In this document: in pieces, positions 28,526 through 37,077 of the stretch
How positions within the stretch are numbered: the stretch's first letter is position 1
How the letters are laid out: each line of letters starts with the position of its first letter
Assembly: GCA_903865895.1 (NCBI GenBank)
Contig: CAIPLM010000109.1
Coordinates: 1 to 58,018 of the forward strand
Direction: 5' to 3'
DNA length: 58,018 nt
Source: an uncultured Rhodospirillales bacterium
GTDB lineage: Bacteria; Pseudomonadota; Alphaproteobacteria; Acetobacterales; Acetobacteraceae
The notes under the pieces: model-generated
Told to the model about the DNA's origin: nothing
Seen by the model: only the letters and a program-made list of their open reading frames with translations
The model's database searches: none
Translations under genes and position numbers: made by a program

Positions 28526-29956
28526 TCATTCTGCGACGTTGCGGAAGCCGCCGATGCCGCGTTCGATGGCGGTGACGTGGTGGGGACGGAATTCGCTGGC
28601 GTTGGCGAGGCCGCAGGAATGGGCGATGATTTCCACTTCCTCGCGGACGCGTTGGGCGTAGCGCATGACGCGGACGGCTTTGTCCGTGGGATCGAGCCCT
28701 TTGATGAGGCGGGGGTCAACGGAGGTGACACCGGTGGGGCAGTGGCCGGAGCCGCATTTCATCGCCTGGATGCAGCCGAGCGCGAACATGAAGCCGCGGG
28801 CGGAGGAGACGAAATCGGCGCCCATGGCGAGGGCCCAGGCGACCTTGTCGGGGGTGACGAGCTTGGCGGAGGCGATGATGCGGATGCGGTCGCGCAGGCC
28901 GTGGCGATCGCGCGCCTCGACCACCATGGGCAGGGCCTGGGTGACGGGGAGGCCGACGTAGTCAGCGAGGGGGGCGGGGGCGGCGCCGGTGCCGCCTTCA
29001 CCGCCGTCGATCTGCACGTAGTCGGGGCAGCCTTCCGGGTGGGTGACGCAGTGGCCGAACCATTCATCGAGGAAGCCGGGATGCCCTGCCACGAATTTCA
29101 CGCCGACGGGAAGGCCGGTGACGCTGCGCACCCGGGCGACGAAGGCGCCGAGTTCGGCGACGCTGGCGATATCGGTGTGGCGGTTGGGGCTGATGCTGTC
29201 CTGCCCCTCGGGGATGCCGCGGATGGCGGCGATTTCGGCGTTGACCTTGGCGCCCGGGAGAATGCCGCCCTTGCCGGGCTTGGCGCCCTGCGCGAGTTTG
29301 ACCTCGAACATGCGCACCTGCGGATGGGCGGCGATCTCGCGCAGCCGGTCTTCCGAGAGGTTGCCATGCTCGTCGCGCACGCCGTATTTGGCGGTGCCGA
29401 TTTGCATGATGACGTCACAGCCGCCTTCGAGGTGGTATTTGGCCAGCCCGCCCTCGCCGGTGGCCATCCAGATGCCCGCCATTTTCGCCCCGCGGGAGAG
29501 CGAGGAGACGGCGGCGTGGCTGAGTGCGCCGTAGCTCATGCCGGAGATGTTGAAGAAGGTGGTGGCGTGGAAGGGCTGGCGGCTGGCGCCGGGGCCTTCG
29601 GCGATGCCGATTATTTTGCCGGGATAGGCGGTTTTCTCCTCATCGAGGATGGGAAAGGGCGCGTTGCGGAACACGAAGGCGGGGGCCGCCTCGCTGCCGA
29701 AGCTGATGAGGTTGGAGACGCCTTTGGCGGAGCGGTAGATCCAGGAGCGCTCCAGCCGGTTGAACGGGCGCTCCACCCAGTCCGGCAGGTACTGGTATTG
29801 CCGCATATATTCGCCGACGCTTTCGGAGAAATAGCGGAAATGCCCGAGCACCGGATAGTTGCGCAGGATGGTGTGCTGGGTCTGGCGCACATCATGGGCG
29901 TAGAGCCAGGCGATCCCGCCGGCGGCAAGCAGGAGCAGGACGATCACGGTGGTCAT
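28526..29956 (-). CDS. FMN-binding glutamate synthase family protein
   Basis: A 476-residue protein with an N-terminal membrane helix (residues 4-22) followed by a glutamate synthase central/FMN-type domain (pfam Glu_synthase). Diagnostic parts are GMSYGALSHAA, GEGGLAKYHLEGG, the FMN-phosphate region DGGEGGTGAAP, and the cysteine cluster CIQAMKCGSGHCPTGV that would hold a 3Fe-4S-like centre. Members are membrane-anchored and lack the glutaminase domain; the reaction is not established. It is a single leftward gene, 70-90 nt from its neighbours. Length matches relatives (about 480-520). Confidence 0.92.
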   Translation of the reverse strand: MTTVIVLLLLAAGGIAWLYAHDVRQTQHTILRNYPVLGHFRYFSESVGEYMRQYQYLPDWVERPFNRLERSWIYRSAKGVSNLISFGSEAAPAFVFRNAPFPILDEEKTAYPGKIIGIAEGPGASRQPFHATTFFNISGMSYGALSHAAVSSLSRGAKMAGIWMATGEGGLAKYHLEGGCDVIMQIGTAKYGVRDEHGNLSEDRLREIAAHPQVRMFEVKLAQGAKPGKGGILPGAKVNAEIAAIRGIPEGQDSISPNRHTDIASVAELGAFVARVRSVTGLPVGVKFVAGHPGFLDEWFGHCVTHPEGCPDYVQIDGGEGGTGAAPAPLADYVGLPVTQALPMVVEARDRHGLRDRIRIIASAKLVTPDKVAWALAMGADFVSSARGFMFALGCIQAMKCGSGHCPTGVTSVDPRLIKGLDPTDKAVRVMRYAQRVREEVEIIAHSCGLANASEFRPHHVTAIERGIGGFRNVAE

Positions 29957-30048
29957 GGCGCTTCCTCACGTATCCCAGGAACAAGACACGCCGGAAGCCT
30001 GACAGTTACAAGTGACTGAATCGTTGCGGCGCGACGGCCGCGGATTCA

Positions 30049-30879
30049 TCAGTGCGGGGCGTCGGGGTCACCCACGAAGGGGAAGGGGCCGCCGTAATCG
30101 TCGACATAGCCGGTGTGGGAGACCATGGCCTGCCCGGCGCCGGGCTGGTCCATCCAGGTGTGGAGCTGGAAGGCGGCCGGTTCGAGGTTCCACAGGCCGA
30201 CGAGGCCCTTGGTGACGAGGTCGAGCTCGACCTGATGGGCGACGCCGGGACAGATCGAGGCGATGGCCTGGGCGATCGGCGCGGTGACCGGGCGATGATG
30301 ATGGCCGCAGATGATGCGGCGGATCTGCGGATGGCGGGCGACGAGGGCGTTGAATTCGGCGGCGTTGCGCAGGCCGATCGCGTCGTTGATGCCGCAATCG
30401 AAGGAGGGGTGGTGCATCGCCAGCATGGTCGGCCGGTCCGGCTGTTCGGCGAGGCGGGCTTCGAGCCATGCCATCCGCTCGGCGCACATCTCGCCGGCGG
30501 GGCTGCCGTGGATCACGGTGTCGAGCATGATGATGCGCACCGGCAAATGCTCGATGGTGTACTGCACGAAAATGGGGTGGTCGGTGACGCCCGGGAGATG
30601 GGCGAGGCCGGCGCGGAAATTGTCGCGGCGATCGTGGTTGCCGGGGATAACGTAGATGGGCATGTCCAGCGTGCGGCGGAACATCTCGGCGAGCAGGGTG
30701 TAGGCGCCGGGGAGGCCGTTATCGGAGAGGTCGCCGGTGATCAGCAGCGCGTCGGCCTGGGGGCGGAAGCGGGCGACGGCGCGGAGCGCGCGTTCGGCGA
30801 GGGTGTTGGTTTCGCATCGCCCCATCGCCACGCGGCCATAGGGAACGCAGTGCAGGTCGGTCAGCTGGATCACGCGCAT
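30049..30879 (-). CDS. Class III metallophosphoesterase (3',5'-cyclic-nucleotide phosphodiesterase-like)
   Basis: A 276-residue calcineurin-like phosphoesterase with all five metal-binding blocks: TDLH, GDLSDN, GNHDRR, MHHPSF and GHHHR. The arrangement and length match the CpdA/class III cyclic-nucleotide phosphodiesterase and glycerophosphodiesterase (GpdQ) group. The ATG at 30879 opens close after trpF's 3' end (69 nt gap), so it may be transcribed with the pyrF-trpF operon. The specific substrate (cAMP or a phosphodiester) cannot be settled from sequence. Confidence 0.88.
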   Translation of the reverse strand: MRVIQLTDLHCVPYGRVAMGRCETNTLAERALRAVARFRPQADALLITGDLSDNGLPGAYTLLAEMFRRTLDMPIYVIPGNHDRRDNFRAGLAHLPGVTDHPIFVQYTIEHLPVRIIMLDTVIHGSPAGEMCAERMAWLEARLAEQPDRPTMLAMHHPSFDCGINDAIGLRNAAEFNALVARHPQIRRIICGHHHRPVTAPIAQAIASICPGVAHQVELDLVTKGLVGLWNLEPAAFQLHTWMDQPGAGQAMVSHTGYVDDYGGPFPFVGDPDAPH

Positions 30880-30948
30880 GGTGTCTCTCCCTGCCGCCTT
30901 TTGCCACGGACCGGGCCCGCGATCCAGTGCGGCGGCATATCAGTTCGG

Positions 30949-31569
30949 CTAAGCGCGCGCCGCGGCGGCGAAGGCGGCGATCAGGGCCGGGTCCTTCACC
31001 CCGCGGGCGCGCTCGACGCCGGAGGCGACGTCCACGCAGGGGGCACCGGTGGCCCGGATGGCGGCGGCGACGTTGCCGGGCGTGAGGCCGCCGGCCAGCA
31101 TCCAGTCGCACGGCGCGCGCCAGCCATCGAGCAGCGACCAATCCATGCTGATGGCGTTGCCGCCGGGGCGGGAGGCGTCAGCGGGGGCCTTGGGCTCGAT
31201 CAGCAGCCCATCCGCCCCCTCCGGGTCATCCGGCAGGTCGGCGGCCGCGGTGACGCCCACGGCGCGCCACACAGGAAGGCCGAAGCGGGCACGGATGTCC
31301 CGCGCGCGTTCGGCGGAGACGTAGAGTTGCAGCATGTCGAGCTGCAGCGCCGCCAGCACGGCGGCGATCTCGGCGTCCTCCGGCTTGACGAAGAGGCCGA
31401 CGCGCAGTGGCCCGCCGGGGTGGCGGGCGGAGAGCGCGGCCGCATCGGCCGGGGCGACGTAGCGCGGCGAGGGAGGGAAGAAGTTGAGGCCGATATATTC
31501 GGCACCGACGGCCACCGCGGCGTCGAAGCCGGCGGCGTCGTTCAGGCCGCATATCTTGATCTTGGTCAC
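30949..31569 (-). CDS. trpF: Phosphoribosylanthranilate isomerase
   Basis: A 206-residue TIM-barrel enzyme of tryptophan synthesis that converts N-(5-phosphoribosyl)anthranilate to CdRP. The N-terminal KICGLN with the catalytic base Cys7 is intact, as are RPGGN, the MDW block and LAGGLTPGNV near the phosphate site. The general acid Asp normally found in an L-L-D-A-K strand is Glu125 here (LLIEPK), and the usual QLHG is QLYV (81-84). It overlaps pyrF by 4 nt. It is not followed by trpB/trpA, the common arrangement in alphaproteobacteria. Confidence 0.9.
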   Translation of the reverse strand: MTKIKICGLNDAAGFDAAVAVGAEYIGLNFFPPSPRYVAPADAAALSARHPGGPLRVGLFVKPEDAEIAAVLAALQLDMLQLYVSAERARDIRARFGLPVWRAVGVTAAADLPDDPEGADGLLIEPKAPADASRPGGNAISMDWSLLDGWRAPCDWMLAGGLTPGNVAAAIRATGAPCVDVASGVERARGVKDPALIAAFAAAARA

Positions 31570-32252
31570 GCCGCGAGATCGGCCGCGATGGCGGCGGCGG
31601 CGGCGGCGGGGTCGGGCGCGGCGGTGATGGGGCGGCCGACCACCAGCCAGTCCGCCCCGGCTTCGGCGGCCTCACGCGGCGTCATGGTGCGGGCCTGGTC
31701 GCCGGCATCGCTGCCGGCCGGGCGGATGCCGGGGACCACGAGGAGGGCGTTGGGGCCGAGTGCGTCACGCAGGGTGGCAATCTCCTGGGCGCTGCATACA
31801 AGGCCATCGGCGCCGGCATCGAGCGCGAGGCGGGCGAGGCGAAGCACCTGCTGGCGCGGCCCGCCAGCGACGCCGACTTCGTGCAGCGCCTCGGCATCGA
31901 GGCTGGTGAGCACGGTGACGGCGAGCAGCTTCGGCCGCGCCGCCCCGGCCGTCTCAGCCGCCGCGCGAGCGGCGGCGATCATCGCGCGGCCACCGCCGGC
32001 GTGCAGCGTGAGGAACTCCGGCCGCAGCGGCAGGATGGCACGCACGCCGCCGGCGACGGTGTTGGGGATGTCGTGCAGCTTGAGGTCGAGGAAGATCGGT
32101 CGGTCATCGATCATCCGCACCCCCTCGGCGCCATTGGCGAGGTAGAATTCGAGGCCGAGCTTCAGCATGCCGCAGGACGGCGCCACCTGGGTCGCCCAGC
32201 GGCGCGCGCGCTGGGGGTCGGTGGTGTCGAGCGCGGCGATCAGTCCGGTCAT
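31566..32252 (-). CDS. pyrF: Orotidine 5'-phosphate decarboxylase
   Basis: A 228-residue TIM-barrel enzyme that decarboxylates OMP to UMP in pyrimidine synthesis. The catalytic array D-x-K-x2-D is visible as FLDLKLHDIPNTV, and VPGIRPAGSDAGDQ with the following TMTPREAAEAGADWLVVGRPI forms the phosphate-binding end. Length matches the family. It lies 6 nt after lapA and overlaps trpF by 4 nt, so it is part of the long rpsA-to-trpF run. Confidence 0.96.
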   Translation of the reverse strand: MTGLIAALDTTDPQRARRWATQVAPSCGMLKLGLEFYLANGAEGVRMIDDRPIFLDLKLHDIPNTVAGGVRAILPLRPEFLTLHAGGGRAMIAAARAAAETAGAARPKLLAVTVLTSLDAEALHEVGVAGGPRQQVLRLARLALDAGADGLVCSAQEIATLRDALGPNALLVVPGIRPAGSDAGDQARTMTPREAAEAGADWLVVGRPITAAPDPAAAAAAIAADLAA

Positions 32253-32258
32253 GTTGGG

Positions 32259-32564
32259 TCATCCAGGCGGGGGGAGCGGGGGCGCGGGCGGGTTGGCGCG
32301 GAGGCGGCGGAGTTCGGCCTCCAGCATGGCGCGGGCCTGCTCGGCGCGGCTGGCCCGCCAGCGCAGGCGCAGCGTGGTGCCCCAGAGCATGGCGGCGCCG
32401 AGCAACATGCCGCCGCCGAGGGTGGCCAGCAGGGCGAGGGAGAGCGGCGCATCCAGCCGCCAGGGGCCGGGCCAGAAGGAGAGCGCGACGGATTGCTGGT
32501 TGGTCAGCGCGAAGACGACAAGCACCGCCAGCAACGGGACCAGCAGCACCAGGCGCAGGAGCAT
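32259..32564 (-). CDS. lapA: LapA domain (DUF1049) membrane protein
   Basis: A 101-residue protein with two membrane helices (LLRLVLLVPLLAVLVVFALTN and a second at about 42-64) and a short charged C-terminal coiled segment, ending in a Pro-rich tail. This is the lipopolysaccharide assembly protein A domain, which in E. coli works with LapB to adjust LpxC levels. It is followed 6 nt later by pyrF and overlaps ihfB by 1 nt. A lapA gene after ihfB is a common proteobacterial order and supports the call. Confidence 0.88.
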   Translation of the reverse strand: MLLRLVLLVPLLAVLVVFALTNQQSVALSFWPGPWRLDAPLSLALLATLGGGMLLGAAMLWGTTLRLRWRASRAEQARAMLEAELRRLRANPPAPPLPPPG

Positions 32565-32857
32565 CAGGCGCCCGGCTTACCCTTGTTGACGCGCTCGCGC
32601 AGTTCCTTGCCGGCCTTGAAGAAGGGGACCGCCTTCTCATCCACCGGCACGGTCTCGCCGGTGCGCGGGTTGCGGCCGGTGCGGGCATCGCGGTGTTTCA
32701 CGGTGAAGGCGCCGAAACCGCGCAACTCCACCCGCTCGCCGCGCGACAGTGCCGCGGTGATTTCGGTGAAGATGGTGGCGACGATGGTCTCGACGTCGCG
32801 GCTCAATAAATGCGGATTCGCGGCTGACAGTTCAGCGATCAGTTCGGATTTCGTCAT
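32564..32857 (-). CDS. ihfB: Integration host factor subunit beta
   Basis: A 97-residue HU/IHF family DNA-bending protein. It starts [10 protein letters not shown] and carries the family signature [27 protein letters not shown], whose beta-ribbon arm contains the Pro that intercalates DNA. Subunit beta is assigned from the start sequence and its place after rpsA/sppA, as in many proteobacteria. I start at the ATG at 32857; the open frame extends 24 codons upstream through non-homologous sequence. No IHF alpha gene is in the window. Confidence 0.95.
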   Translation of the reverse strand: MTKSELIAELSAANPHLLSRDVETIVATIFTEITAALSRGERVELRGFGAFTVKHRDARTGRNPRTGETVPVDEKAVPFFKAGKELRERVNKGKPGA

Positions 32858-32882
32858 GCCCCGCTGCCCTGCCCCCGCGTAC

Positions 32883-33806
32883 TTATTGCCGATACAGCCC
32901 AGGCTGCCAGAGCGCCCAGCCGCCGTCAAGGCTAACGCTTTGAGAGAGAAGGGTTTTCACAATTCCACCGAACAACCCCTCCGCATCCTCGCCAAACAGC
33001 TTGTCGCGCAGGGTATCGATGCGGATATCGCGGGCCGGCAAGGTGACGGGAATCGCCCGCTCGGCGGCCAGCCACTCCCGTGCGTCGCGCTCGACGCCGA
33101 TGGCGTCGATCAGCCCGAGGGCGAGGGCCTGCCGGCCGGTATAGGCGCGGCCATCGGCCAGTTCACGCACCCGCGCCGGCTCCATTTTGCGGCCCTTGGC
33201 AACCATGGCCACGAACTGGTCATAGAGATCGTCGATCAGCGCCTGCATCACGGCGCGGCCCTGCTCGGTCATCGGCTTGGTCAGGCTCGGCACGTTCTTG
33301 AGGGGGCCCGAGGTCAGCGTCTCGTCGGTGATGCCGAGCCAGCGCAGCAGGCCGGAGACCTCGCCGGTCGGCAGCAGCACGCCGATGGAGCCGGTGAGGG
33401 TGGAGTTATGCGCGTAGATGCGCGCAGCGGGCAGCGAGATCATGTAGCCGGCGGAGGCCGCCGTGGCGCCCATCACCGCGACTACGGGCTTCTTGGTGGC
33501 GACGCGCTCCACCAGGTCATGGATCGCCTCACCCGCCGCAACACCGCCGCCGGGCGAGTTCACCATCAGGATGACGGCACGGACGGAGGCGTCCTCCAGC
33601 GCGGTTTCCAGCGCCTTGATGGTCTTGCGTTCGGAGATCAGCGTGCCTTCGACCTTCACGCGCGCGACATGGTCGCCGCCGGTGGAGGACTTGCCGATCA
33701 AAATCGCCGCCACCACCAACACGGCGGCGACGGTGAGCAGGCGCCAAAGCAACAGGCGGCGCTTGAGGCGCCGCCTGTCGATCAGCAGATCGGTCTCGAG
33801 GGTCAT
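32883..33806 (-). CDS. sppA: Signal peptide peptidase SppA
   Basis: A 307-residue single-domain SppA (S49 family), an inner-membrane serine protease that degrades cleaved signal peptides. An N-terminal membrane helix ([20 protein letters not shown]) is followed by the ClpP-like fold: [12 protein letters not shown], the nucleophile Ser in ATAASAGYM (usually ASGGYY), TGSIGV, and the Lys general base in SGPLKNVPS. The Gly-to-Ala change next to Ser is mild. It lies 18 nt after rpsA and 25 nt before ihfB. Confidence 0.93.
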   Translation of the reverse strand: MTLETDLLIDRRRLKRRLLLWRLLTVAAVLVVAAILIGKSSTGGDHVARVKVEGTLISERKTIKALETALEDASVRAVILMVNSPGGGVAAGEAIHDLVERVATKKPVVAVMGATAASAGYMISLPAARIYAHNSTLTGSIGVLLPTGEVSGLLRWLGITDETLTSGPLKNVPSLTKPMTEQGRAVMQALIDDLYDQFVAMVAKGRKMEPARVRELADGRAYTGRQALALGLIDAIGVERDAREWLAAERAIPVTLPARDIRIDTLRDKLFGEDAEGLFGGIVKTLLSQSVSLDGGWALWQPGLYRQ

Positions 33807-33824
33807 CGCAACCGATCCGGCGTC

Positions 33825-35531
33825 TTAGTCCTCCGTGGAGAGCTGGTTGCGGCGACGGATCGCGGCACCCAGGATATCGCCCAGCGAGGCGCCGGAGTCC
33901 GACGTGCCGTATTCGGCGATCGCCTTCTTGTCCTCTTCCATCTCTTTGCCCTTGATGGTGAGCGACAGCTTGCGGGCCGCACGGTCCACGGCGACGATCT
34001 TGGCGTCGACCTTTTCGCCGATGGCGAAGCGGTCCGGACGCTGATCGCCCTTGTCACGGGCGAGCTCGGCGCGGCGGATGAAGCCGGTGAGCACGTCGTC
34101 GATCTTGACCTCGATGCCGTTGGACTGCACCGCGGTGACCACGCAGGTGACAACGCTGCCCTTCTGCACGCGATCGAGCACGGAGGCGGCGGGATCGTCG
34201 GCGAGTTGCTTCACGCCGAGCGAGATGCGCTCCTTCTCGACATCGACGTCGAGCACCTTGGCCTTGACGATCTGGCCCTTCTCGAACTTCGCCATGGCGA
34301 GTTCGCCCGGCTCGTCCCAAGAGAGGTCGGACATGTGGACCATGCCGTCGAGATCGACGCCGAGGCCGATGAACAGGCCGAATTCCGTCATGTTGCGGAT
34401 TTCGCCCTCGACCACCGATCCGATCGGATGCTCGTCGACGAACTGCTCCCACGGGTTGCGCTGGACCTGCTTGAGGCCGAGCGAGATGCGGCGCTTGGAG
34501 GCGTCGACATCCAGGACCATGACTTCGACTTCCTGCGACGTCGCCACGATCTTGCCGGGGTGGGCGTTCTTCTTGGTCCAGGACATCTCGGAGACGTGCA
34601 CGAGACCCTCGACCCCCGGCTCCAGCTCCACGAAGGCGCCGTAGTCGGTGATGTTGGTGACGCGGCCCGAATACTTGGCGCCCGGCGGATACTTGGCGGC
34701 GACGCCTTCCCAGGGATCGGCCTCAAGCTGCTTCATGCCGAGCGAGATGCGCTGGGTGTCGGAGTTGAAGCGGATCACCTGCACGCGCACCGCCTGGCCG
34801 ATGGTCAGCGCCTCGGCCGGGTGGTTGATGCGGCGCCAGGCGATATCGGTGACATGCAGCAGGCCGTCGACGCCGCCGAGGTCCACGAAGGCGCCGTAAT
34901 CGGTGATGTTCTTCACCACGCCGTCGAGGATCATGCCCTCCTTGAGGCCCTGGATCAGCTCGCTGCGCTGCTCCGCGCGGGTCTCTTCGAGCACGGCGCG
35001 GCGCGAGACGACGATGTTGCCGCGGGCGCGGTCCATCTTCAGGATCTGGAAGGGCTGCGGCATGCCCATCAGCGGGCCGACGTCGCGCACCGGGCGGATA
35101 TCGACCTGCGAGCCGGGCAGGAAGGCCACGGCGCCGCCGAGATCGACGGTGAAGCCGCCTTTGACGCGGCCATAGATGGTGCCGTTGACGCGCTGCTGCG
35201 CCTCGAACGCCTTCTCGAGCGCGGTCCAGGCCTCCTCGCGGCGGGCCTTCTCACGCGAGAGGACGATGGTGCCATCACGATCTTCGTAGCGCTCAACGAA
35301 GAGCTCGATCATGTCGCCGGGCTTCACCTCGGGGGTGCTGCCGGGGGGGCCGAATTCCTTGAGGGCGACGCGGCCCTCGCTCTTGAGGCCGACGTCGACG
35401 ATGGCGAATTCGTCCGTCAGGCGGACGACGCGGCCGGTGACGACGGAGCCGTCAAAACCGGTATCCTTGCCAAGGGTCTCGTCAAGCAGGGAGGCGAAAT
35501 CTTCGAGGGGACGCATTGATGCGGAGGCCAT
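33825..35531 (-). CDS. rpsA: 30S ribosomal protein S1
   Basis: A 568-residue protein with six S1/OB-fold repeats, normal for alphaproteobacterial S1 (about 560-570). Repeats are recognisable by recurring ITDYGAFVDLGGVDGLLHVTDI, YGAFVELEPGVEGLVHVSEM and FGLFIGLGVDLDGMVHMSDL-type lines at about 80-residue spacing. S1 binds mRNA leaders and delivers them to the 30S subunit. I use the ATG at 35531; ATG 35516 is an alternative. The leader contains a GC hairpin, and the usual upstream neighbour cmk is separated by a toxin-antitoxin pair. Confidence 0.97.
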   Translation of the reverse strand: MASASMRPLEDFASLLDETLGKDTGFDGSVVTGRVVRLTDEFAIVDVGLKSEGRVALKEFGPPGSTPEVKPGDMIELFVERYEDRDGTIVLSREKARREEAWTALEKAFEAQQRVNGTIYGRVKGGFTVDLGGAVAFLPGSQVDIRPVRDVGPLMGMPQPFQILKMDRARGNIVVSRRAVLEETRAEQRSELIQGLKEGMILDGVVKNITDYGAFVDLGGVDGLLHVTDIAWRRINHPAEALTIGQAVRVQVIRFNSDTQRISLGMKQLEADPWEGVAAKYPPGAKYSGRVTNITDYGAFVELEPGVEGLVHVSEMSWTKKNAHPGKIVATSQEVEVMVLDVDASKRRISLGLKQVQRNPWEQFVDEHPIGSVVEGEIRNMTEFGLFIGLGVDLDGMVHMSDLSWDEPGELAMAKFEKGQIVKAKVLDVDVEKERISLGVKQLADDPAASVLDRVQKGSVVTCVVTAVQSNGIEVKIDDVLTGFIRRAELARDKGDQRPDRFAIGEKVDAKIVAVDRAARKLSLTIKGKEMEEDKKAIAEYGTSDSGASLGDILGAAIRRRNQLSTED

Positions 35532-35552
35532 AGGGTCGCTTGGTTCCTGAAC

Positions 35553-35572
35553 GGCCCGCGGCGTGGCGGGCC
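35553..35572 (-). promoter_or_regulatory. Hairpin in the rpsA leader
   Basis: GGCCCGC (35553-35559) pairs with GCGGGCC (35566-35572), a 7-bp GC stem with a 6-nt loop ending 22 nt before the rpsA ATG. S1 autoregulates its own translation through leader structure in E. coli; a similar role here is inferred only. Confidence 0.35.
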
Positions 35573-35683
35573 CGATCTGGCATGCGCGCTTCAGGGAAGC
35601 ACGACGTGCCCGCGCCGCCCGATCGGGGTTCGGCGCAGGCCGGATTGAGGTATGCACGGCCCACCATGGGCCAGCGCGGGCGG

Positions 35684-35712
35684 ACACAACTCCCGCGGGC
35701 GCCTGGAGTCAA
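35684..35712 (-). promoter_or_regulatory. Weak candidate promoter for rpsA
   Basis: Minus strand: TTGACT (35707-35712), 17-nt spacer, TTGTGT (35684-35689). The -35 is good and the -10 poor. A dedicated promoter would let rpsA be expressed independently of the toxin-antitoxin genes upstream. Confidence 0.3.
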
Positions 35713-35728
35713 GCGCGGCGGTGGCGGG

Positions 35729-36166
35729 TCAGTTCCACAGGACGCGCAATCCGGCCGATTGCGGCAGGCCAGCGAAGGCGCGATCGGCGGTGAGCAGTGT
35801 TGCGTCCTCGGCGATCGCCTGGGCGGCGAGCATGCGGTCGAAGGGGTCGCCATGGGTCCAGTCGAGCAGGCCCGCACCGCGCGCATGAGCGAGGCTGATC
35901 GGCAAGGCCAGCATCTGCTCCGCTGCCAATTGACCGGCGGGATCGGCGACAATGGCCGCCACCTCAGGCCAACGCCCGCGCCGATGCTTCAGCCCCATCT
36001 CCCATATGCTGGCGACACTGATCAGCACGACACTGCCCGGCGCCATGATCGCGGCCTGCACCTCGGCGCCGATGCGCTCCGGGGCACCCATCCACCAGGC
36101 AAACACGTGCGTGTCGAGCAGCAGCGGGCGGTCAGCCAGGGCCGAAATCCTCCACGCCCTCGCCAT
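35729..36166 (-). CDS. PIN domain toxin (VapC-like ribonuclease)
   Basis: A 145-residue PIN-domain protein, the toxin of a type II pair. Acidic metal-binding residues are visible in LLLDTH near the start, SIWEM, GDPFDRMLAAQA and LLTADRAF. Such toxins cleave RNA (tRNA or rRNA). The ATG at 36166 overlaps the antitoxin gene by 35 nt. An alternative CTG start at 36139 has an ideal GGAGGA 8 nt upstream and would put the LLLDTH motif four residues from the N-terminus, as in most relatives. It ends 197 nt before rpsA. Confidence 0.88.
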   Translation of the reverse strand: MARAWRISALADRPLLLDTHVFAWWMGAPERIGAEVQAAIMAPGSVVLISVASIWEMGLKHRRGRWPEVAAIVADPAGQLAAEQMLALPISLAHARGAGLLDWTHGDPFDRMLAAQAIAEDATLLTADRAFAGLPQSAGLRVLWN

Positions 36167-36398
36167 TCCAGAGCCGCAACTCCTCCTCCGGCAGCGGATC
36201 GAAGAAGAACGAGTCCGGCGGACAGCCAAGATGCTTGAGCCGCCCCGGTACGCGGGGCGGCGGCGCCTCGGGGGCGATCGGGACCAGCCGGGCGACCGGC
36301 TTGCCGGCGCGGGCGATCACCACCTCCTCACCGGCCTCGACGCGTTCGATGAGGCGGGAGAAATGGGTCTTGGCTTCGTAGATGTTGACGCTGTCCAT
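36132..36398 (-). CDS. Phd/YefM family antitoxin
   Basis: An 88-residue antitoxin. The N-terminal Phd/YefM fold is VNIYEAKTHFSRLIERVEAGEEVVIARAGKPVARLVPI, which dimerises, binds the operon's own promoter and neutralises the toxin through its C-terminus. The tail (PPDSFFFDPLPEEELRLW) is the likely toxin-binding part. The ATG at 36398 is preceded by GGAG 6 nt upstream; an ATG at 36410 is possible. It overlaps the toxin gene and lies 31 nt after cmk on the same strand. Confidence 0.9.
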   Translation of the reverse strand: MDSVNIYEAKTHFSRLIERVEAGEEVVIARAGKPVARLVPIAPEAPPPRVPGRLKHLGCPPDSFFFDPLPEEELRLWNGEGVEDFGPG

Positions 36399-36429
36399 CG
36401 CCAGCTCCATCGCGTTGGAGTTGACTAGG

Positions 36430-37077
36430 CTAGTTGGTCAGGCCAGGGCGAGCAAGTTTTTCCGCGATCAGGGCGATGGCGGCCGCGAATGCCGCATCGG
36501 CGTCGAGCCCGGTGGTGTCGAGCACCATCGCGTCCTCGGCGGGCCTCATCGGTGCGGCGTCGCGCCCGGCGTCGCGGGCGTCGCGGGCGGCCATTTCGGC
36601 GGTGACGGCTGCAAGTGTCACCGAAGGATCACGGACGGAGACCTCCAGCCAGCGGCGCTGGGCGCGGGCGGCGGGCGAGGCGGTGACGTAGAGTTTGACC
36701 GGGGCGTCGGGGAAAATCACCGTGCCGATGTCCCGTCCGTCGAGCACCGCGCCCTGCCGGGCCGCGAAACTCCGCTGGAAATCGACCAGGGCGGCGCGCA
36801 CCCCGGGATGCGCGGCGACGTTGCTGGCGGCGTCATCGGCAGGAGGGCCGCGCAGATCGCCACGCTGGAGGTCCTCCGGGCGGAGCGCGCGGGCGGCGGC
36901 CTCGGCGGCATTGGGATCGCGCGGATCGGCCGCGGCATCGAGCACGCGGCGGCCGACGGCGCGGTAGAGCAGGCCGGTATCGAGGTAGGGGAGGCCATAC
37001 TCGGCGGCCAACCGGCGCGCCAGCGTGCCCTTCCCCGCTGCCGCCGGGCCATCAACGGCAACGACGACGCCCTTCAT
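36430..37077 (-). CDS. cmk: Cytidylate kinase
   Basis: A 215-residue nucleoside monophosphate kinase converting (d)CMP to (d)CDP. The P-loop is [19 protein letters not shown] at the N-terminus, followed by [11 protein letters not shown] and [14 protein letters not shown], the CMP-binding segments of Cmk. Length is normal. It overlaps aroA by 4 nt. In most relatives rpsA follows directly; here the antitoxin gene begins 31 nt downstream. Confidence 0.96.
   Translation of the reverse strand: MKGVVVAVDGPAAAGKGTLARRLAAEYGLPYLDTGLLYRAVGRRVLDAAADPRDPNAAEAAARALRPEDLQRGDLRGPPADDAASNVAAHPGVRAALVDFQRSFAARQGAVLDGRDIGTVIFPDAPVKLYVTASPAARAQRRWLEVSVRDPSVTLAAVTAEMAARDARDAGRDAAPMRPAEDAMVLDTTGLDADAAFAAAIALIAEKLARPGLTN

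Noticed and set aside
31881-35519. A 1,212-codon open frame on the plus strand
   Set aside because: It runs antisense to pyrF, lapA, ihfB, sppA and rpsA, all strongly recognised. Its translation is low-complexity (Gly/Ala/His/Asp-rich), a usual shadow of GC-rich genes.
33825-35687. Longer form of ribosomal protein S1 starting at 35687
   Set aside because: The extra 52 residues are Arg/Pro-rich and lie in the leader and hairpin region; the family length fits the start at 35531.
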